Assembly: GCF_008831285.2 (NCBI RefSeq) | Contig: NW_022204652.1 | Coordinates: 1-19,589, forward strand | Origin: Nymphaea colorata | Lineage: Eukaryota; Streptophyta; Magnoliopsida; Nymphaeales; Nymphaeaceae | Reading direction: 5' to 3' | DNA: 19,589 bases | Shown: piece after piece, positions 18,993-19,589 of the stretch | Layout of the letters: the number at the start of each line of letters is the position of its first letter | Numbering within the stretch: the first letter of the stretch is position 1 | The notes under the pieces: model-generated | Database searches by the model: none | Told to the model about the DNA's origin: nothing | Seen by the model: the letters and a program-made list of their open reading frames with translations, nothing else | Made by a program: the position numbers and the translations under genes

Positions 18993-19499
18993 AGAAAAGT
19001 CTTTAAAAATCTCAATAATCTGTTGCACATTTTTTGCAAAATGTTGAGCTTTATGAATTATTATTATTACAGAAGAAAAGATAAATTACATAACGAGATA
19101 AAACATAAAGCTTCAATAAAGTCACAGGTGTGAGAGAGCAAACTACCTGTAATAATTTTTATCTTTCCTTGCCGCTCTGAATTAATGAACTTGCACATAA
19201 GTTAAAATTATCAAACATCCGTTAAGTAAGAAAATTCAAAGTTATTGAAAATCTATTTGGACGTTTATTTTTCCATTTATTTCATAATCTTTCTCATGGA
19301 TATTTAATCTATTTGGCAATTAAATTGCTGCGGTTGGAAACATTGAATGTCAAAACTATAGGAATTTTAATTCATTAGAAATCCAAAAAAGTATCCAAAA
19401 AAGATGGAATATTCAATTGATATCAATAAAAAATTATTAAAACGAATGCATACACATTATTAAAAGCTTGAATTTGTTTGATATTTTAAATAATAAAGT
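18993..19499. other. Subtelomeric non-coding region
   Basis: AT-rich single-copy-looking sequence between the last gene's start codon and the telomere. It must contain the promoter of the 17007-18992 gene. No repeat or ORF of note is visible; a pair of adjacent aaaaaagt-like words occurs near 19384-19405. Confidence 0.6.
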
Positions 19500-19589
19500 T
19501 TGGGGTTGGGGTTGGGTTGGGGTTGGGGTTGGGGTTGGGGTTGGGTGGGGTTGGGGTTGGGGTTGGGGTTGGGGTTGGGGTTGGGGTTG
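19500..19589 (+). repeat. Telomere, (TTGGGG)n
   Basis: Fifteen G-runs in register with TTGGGG, in the orientation expected of a right-hand chromosome end. Two units are short (GGG instead of GGGG), one of them followed by a single T. The irregular units may be real variants or homopolymer read errors. This repeat is the telomere type of Tetrahymena and related ciliates. Confidence 0.97.

Overview
This is the right-hand end of a linear chromosome. The last 90 bases are a tandem TTGGGG array with the G-rich strand running 5'->3' to the end. The only reading that makes sense of the window is the ciliate code: TAA and TAG mean glutamine and TGA is the only stop. Under it, frames of more than 1 kb open up that the standard code does not show. 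Examples are 9858-11343 and 8430-9578, both on the minus strand, and several proteins gain recognisable domains. Moderate AT-richness, G4T2 telomeres and TAR=Gln indicate a ciliate with Tetrahymena-type telomeres. I cannot name the genus.

Layout, left to right: a small hypothetical minus-strand ORF (1-372); a plus-strand secreted/membrane RING-H2 protein (457-1818); a roughly 3.4-3.5 kb tandem duplication (about 1870-8770) in which each unit holds a deaminase-fold gene (2010-3321 and 5514-6823, minus) and part of a protein-kinase-like gene; the complete kinase (about 8171-9700, minus); a polytopic membrane protein (9742-11619, minus); a paralog of the RING protein that has lost the RING (11729-12959, plus); a large cysteine-rich surface protein with a DUF4215-type repeat and C-terminal membrane segments (13633-16821, plus); a second ciliate-type membrane protein (17007-18992, minus); about 500 bp of AT-rich subtelomere; and the telomere.

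Five of the ten genes look like secretory or membrane proteins, typical of a subtelomeric surface-gene neighbourhood. The most unusual part is the kinase/deaminase block. It encodes a zinc deaminase with a readable PVAGLLVD...HGE...PCLMC signature and a long C-terminal extension, present twice and probably homogenised by gene conversion. Next to it is an atypical kinase with a short activation segment.

Nearly every gene is split by single-base frame breaks. Where two copies can be compared, the breaks are mostly one-base losses in homopolymers and differ between copies. Long-read sequencing error therefore explains most of them better than pseudogene decay. All gene spans here are deduced by joining frames across such breaks. 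Similarities come from motif recognition by eye; no database search was possible.
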